This document shows positions 5,805 through 7,887 of a stretch of DNA of 7,887 nucleotides, piece after piece (position 1 is the first letter of the stretch; every line of letters begins with the position of its first letter). The notes beneath the pieces were generated by a model. It was not told where the DNA came from and did no database searches. It saw nothing but the letters and a program-made list of their open reading frames with translations. Source of the stretch: CAZVLE01 sp964627855 (GTDB lineage Bacteria > Bacillota > Dethiobacteria > DTU022); NCBI GenBank assembly GCA_964627855.1, contig CAZVLE010000150.1, positions 1 through 7,887 on the forward strand. The letters run 5' to 3'. The position numbers and the translations under genes are program-made.

Positions 5805-5838
5805 AGAACAGATCACAGGTTAAGGAGATCAGCTAAAT

Positions 5839-6150
5839 ATGGTAGAAGAGGACTTAAAGAATTATAAGCACAAGATTTCCTGGGCTGGGGGCGAATATGA
5901 AGGACAGCTTAAATATGGAGTACCTGAGGGATCAGGCAAACTGGTTATGCCTAATGGAGCAGCATACGAAGGTGAATGGATAAAAGGAAAACCCCATGGC
6001 CGGGGCATTATACATTATCCCGGGGGCGGTATTTACCGCGGTGAGGTTAGAAATGGTAAACGGCAGGGGAAAGGCATTTATACCGGAGCGGATGGAAAAG
6101 TTTATAAAGGGTTGTGGAATAACAATAAGTTAGTTAAAGTGGTAGATTAA
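5839..6150 (+). CDS. Small MORN-repeat protein
   Basis: The 103-residue protein is almost wholly built of MORN repeats with a 23-residue period and the pattern Y-x-G-x-x-x-x-G-x-x-x-G-x-G. Repeats begin near Y20 (YEGQLKYGVPEGSGK), Y43 (YEGEWIKGKPHGRG) and Y66 (YRGEVRNGKRQGKG). A fourth, partial one begins at Y89 (YKGLWNNNKL). There is no signal peptide or membrane segment, so it is predicted to be cytoplasmic. MORN repeats form small beta-sheet scaffolds that bind proteins or lipids in other systems; no enzyme activity is implied. AAGGAGA lies about 10 bases upstream of the ATG. It lies 73 bp after permease 3, so it may be the last gene of the operon or its own unit. The cellular role is unknown. 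Confidence 0.9.
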   Translation: MVEEDLKNYKHKISWAGGEYEGQLKYGVPEGSGKLVMPNGAAYEGEWIKGKPHGRGIIHYPGGGIYRGEVRNGKRQGKGIYTGADGKVYKGLWNNNKLVKVVD

Positions 6151-6239
6151 TATTTGCAGCTGCCCCATATCCTGGCAAGGAACTATGCTTTATGCTCGTT
6201 ATTATTTCCCGGGGTTTTGTCTGAAGGCAATTTAAACAA

Positions 6240-6253
6240 TCCCAGTCTTGGGA
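6240..6253 (+). other. Short hairpin over the Rph-like gene's ribosome site
   Basis: TCCCA (6240-6244) can pair with TGGGA (6249-6253) around a GTCT loop. The right arm covers the first bases of the GGGAGG ribosome site (6250-6255), which lies 7 bases before ATG 6263. It could damp translation, but a 5-bp stem this short may be chance. Confidence 0.25.
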
Positions 6254-6262
6254 GGTTTGACG

Positions 6263-7887
6263 ATGGCAACTTATGTGTTGAACTTGCGGGACATTGATCA
6301 AGAGATGTTGTCTGAAGCAGGTGTTAAGTGTGTGAATCTGGGTGAACTCAGTCAGATGGAAGGCATAATGGTGCCAGACGGTTTTTGTGTTATTGTAGAG
6401 GCTTACCGCAAGGCTGTCTCCGGTAATATCCGGTTTAATGAACTGCTGGTTCGGTTGTCTTTGCTTAAAGCCAGGGACCGTGAATCGATCGTAGATTTGA
6501 GTGCGCAAATACGCGGGCTTATCGAGCAGATTCAAATACCAAAAGTCATCGTGGAGCAGGTGATGCAGGCACTCTCCGGTTACAATGAGGATGACAGCTT
6601 TGCGGTTCGCTCCAGCGCCACGATGGAAGACCTGCCCGGAGCATCATTTGCAGGGCAGCATGACACATATTTAAATATCAGAAATAAAGCTGATGTGCTG
6701 CCCCATATCGTTAAATGCTGGGCTTCGCTTTTTTCTGAACGTGCCGTTACTTACCGACTACAAAATGGTTTTGATCATCAAAAAGTTTCCATGGCAGTCA
6801 TTGTCCAAAAAATGGTGGTACCGGAGGCTTCCGGTATTATTTTTACAGCCGACCCGACGACTTCTGATCGAAATACGATCTCTATTGAAAGCGGATTCGG
6901 TCTCGGAGAGGCATTCGTGTCCGGCCAGTTTGACCCGGATGTTTACAAGCTCCGCAGTGGTAAAATTATCGATAAATTAATCAGCTGTAAGAAGTATAAA
7001 ATTGTGCCATCGATTAAGGGTGGCACAGTCAGCAAAGAAATTGAAGCGGAAAAACAGCTTAGCCAAACTCTCTCCGATCAGCAGATCAAAGAACTTGCAG
7101 CACTGGGCAGTAAGATCAGCAGTCATTTTGATAATCCCCAGGATATTGAGTGGTGTTTTGCCCATGATCAGTTTTATGTTTTGCAGAGTCGTTCTATAAC
7201 CAATCTTTTCCCAATCCCTGAAACCGGTGATCCAAACAGGCCCCGGGTTTACATGTCTGTTGGGCACCTGCAGATGATGACTGATCCAATCAAACCCCTG
7301 GGCATCTCTTTTTTTGAACCGCTGGCCCAGTTTTCTCTTAATCGGTCAGGAGGGCGGGTTTTTGCCGATATCACCCACGATATTTCTTCACTGATAGGCA
7401 GAAAACGACTGCTTATTGCTGCCGGTAAACAGGATCCCCTGATCCAGGGTGCCCTGAAAAAGCTGCTCGAAGATAAAAAGTTTATTGCCTCACTGCCCCG
7501 CGGTAAAAGAAACCTGAAAGGCGGGGCTTTCAGCATCACTGCATTGATAGAAGCCTTTAAAATTTCCCGAAATAACGATCCGGTCTTAATTGACAAGATT
7601 CTGGATCAGTTTGAGACAGAGCTGCAAAATGTTGAGAAAGAACTTGACGTATTATCCGGTGAACAGCTTTTCAGCTATATAGAATCAGATCTGAAGAATA
7701 TGCTGAAAATGGCCTATGATGACCGGATGATCGGCGCTATTGTGGTAGCTTTGCTGGCGGAGAATTCCTTAAACAAAAATCTTAAAAAGTGGTTGGATAT
7801 AAATAACGCAGCCGATACGCTTTCAAAATCGGTTGATCATAACATTACCACAGCCATGGGGCTGGCGTTGTGCGATCTCGCCGATAC
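6263..7887 (+). CDS. rph: Rifampicin phosphotransferase / PEP-synthase-like enzyme, N-terminal 541 residues
   Basis: The gene starts at ATG 6263, with GGAGG 7 bases upstream, and is open to the window edge. Residues 1 to about 315 form a PPDK/PEP-synthase-type ATP-grasp domain: K22, R116 in FAVRSSATMEDLPGASFAGQ, FTADP (194-198), E296 in DIEWC, and Q308/R310 in LQSR. From memory, Listeria Rph has the matching ATP-site residues one number higher. Residues from about 325 (RVYMSVGHLQMMTDPIKPLG) through NITTAMGLAL resemble the middle domain of Rph and of B. subtilis Pps. Family enzymes are about 860-870 residues, so roughly 325 residues, including the phosphohistidine domain, lie outside the window. 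Rph converts ATP and rifampicin to AMP, phosphate and 21-phosphorifampicin; PEP synthase uses pyruvate. Rph is favoured by overall likeness but not proven. One oddity is that the usual GGKGxNLGE loop reads GVKCVNLGE, having lost both glycines beside K22. Confidence 0.85.
   Translation, partial: MATYVLNLRDIDQEMLSEAGVKCVNLGELSQMEGIMVPDGFCVIVEAYRKAVSGNIRFNELLVRLSLLKARDRESIVDLSAQIRGLIEQIQIPKVIVEQVMQALSGYNEDDSFAVRSSATMEDLPGASFAGQHDTYLNIRNKADVLPHIVKCWASLFSERAVTYRLQNGFDHQKVSMAVIVQKMVVPEASGIIFTADPTTSDRNTISIESGFGLGEAFVSGQFDPDVYKLRSGKIIDKLISCKKYKIVPSIKGGTVSKEIEAEKQLSQTLSDQQIKELAALGSKISSHFDNPQDIEWCFAHDQFYVLQSRSITNLFPIPETGDPNRPRVYMSVGHLQMMTDPIKPLGISFFEPLAQFSLNRSGGRVFADITHDISSLIGRKRLLIAAGKQDPLIQGALKKLLEDKKFIASLPRGKRNLKGGAFSITALIEAFKISRNNDPVLIDKILDQFETELQNVEKELDVLSGEQLFSYIESDLKNMLKMAYDDRMIGAIVVALLAENSLNKNLKKWLDINNAADTLSKSVDHNITTAMGLALCDLAD

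Noticed and set aside
6156..6163. GCAGCTGC palindrome after the MORN gene as a terminator
   Set aside because: It is only 8 bp with no loop and no following T-run.
6173..6189. Sigma-54-like element TGGCA...TGCT upstream of the Rph-like gene
   Set aside because: There are 11 bases between the GG and GC dinucleotides, where sigma-54 promoters need 10, and no activator gene is in the window.
7249..7596. 115-codon reverse-strand ORF
   Set aside because: It lies wholly antisense to the Rph-like gene, whose family residues are clear, and its protein looks like no known family. The other reverse-strand ORFs (for example 4445-4750 and 6134-6535) fail for the same reason.

Overview
The window looks like chromosomal DNA from an anaerobic, clostridia-type Firmicute. 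Support for this is the strong GGAGG-type ribosome sites, the moderate G+C, the style of the ABC-2 genes, and a Rph/Pps-family enzyme that I recall as closely resembling Bacillus/Listeria proteins. The genus cannot be fixed from sequence alone, though a Peptococcaceae-like host would fit. All genes that I can support lie on the + strand.

Layout. Positions 2-205 are the last 67 codons of a protein ending in a swivelling phosphohistidine (PEP-utilizer) domain. Positions 206-717 have no gene but hold a nested array of repeats: two 92-bp copies 117 bp apart, a solo 22-bp core, and two tandem composite units of about 192 bp. Two perfect 16-bp palindromes (718-733 and 757-772) follow and precede a TetR-family regulator at 800-1495. 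The next five genes are tightly packed: ABC ATPase 1 (1492-2373), permease 1 (2390-3187), permease 2 (3198-3995), ABC ATPase 2 (4055-4969) and permease 3 (4962-5765). A small MORN-repeat protein follows (5839-6150). The first 541 codons of a rifampicin phosphotransferase/PEP-synthase-like enzyme (6263 onward) run off the right edge.

How the parts fit. The regulator and the five transporter genes overlap or are separated by at most 59 bp, so they read as one operon. The inferred model is that the TetR protein binds its two upstream palindromes and represses itself and two related ABC-2 exporters until a ligand appears. One exporter module has two permeases and the other has one. The substrate is unknown. 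The MORN gene and the Rph-like gene each have their own upstream gap and may be separate units. A PEP-utilizer-type gene on each side of the transporter operon, one of them Rph-like, suggests either a local duplication or a resistance-themed neighbourhood.

The least explained part is the 206-717 repeat array. Its copies differ largely by transitions, and one short stem shows a true paired change (G-C to A-T) between copies. That fits a folded RNA or a REP/MITE-like mobile repeat better than passive spacer DNA.
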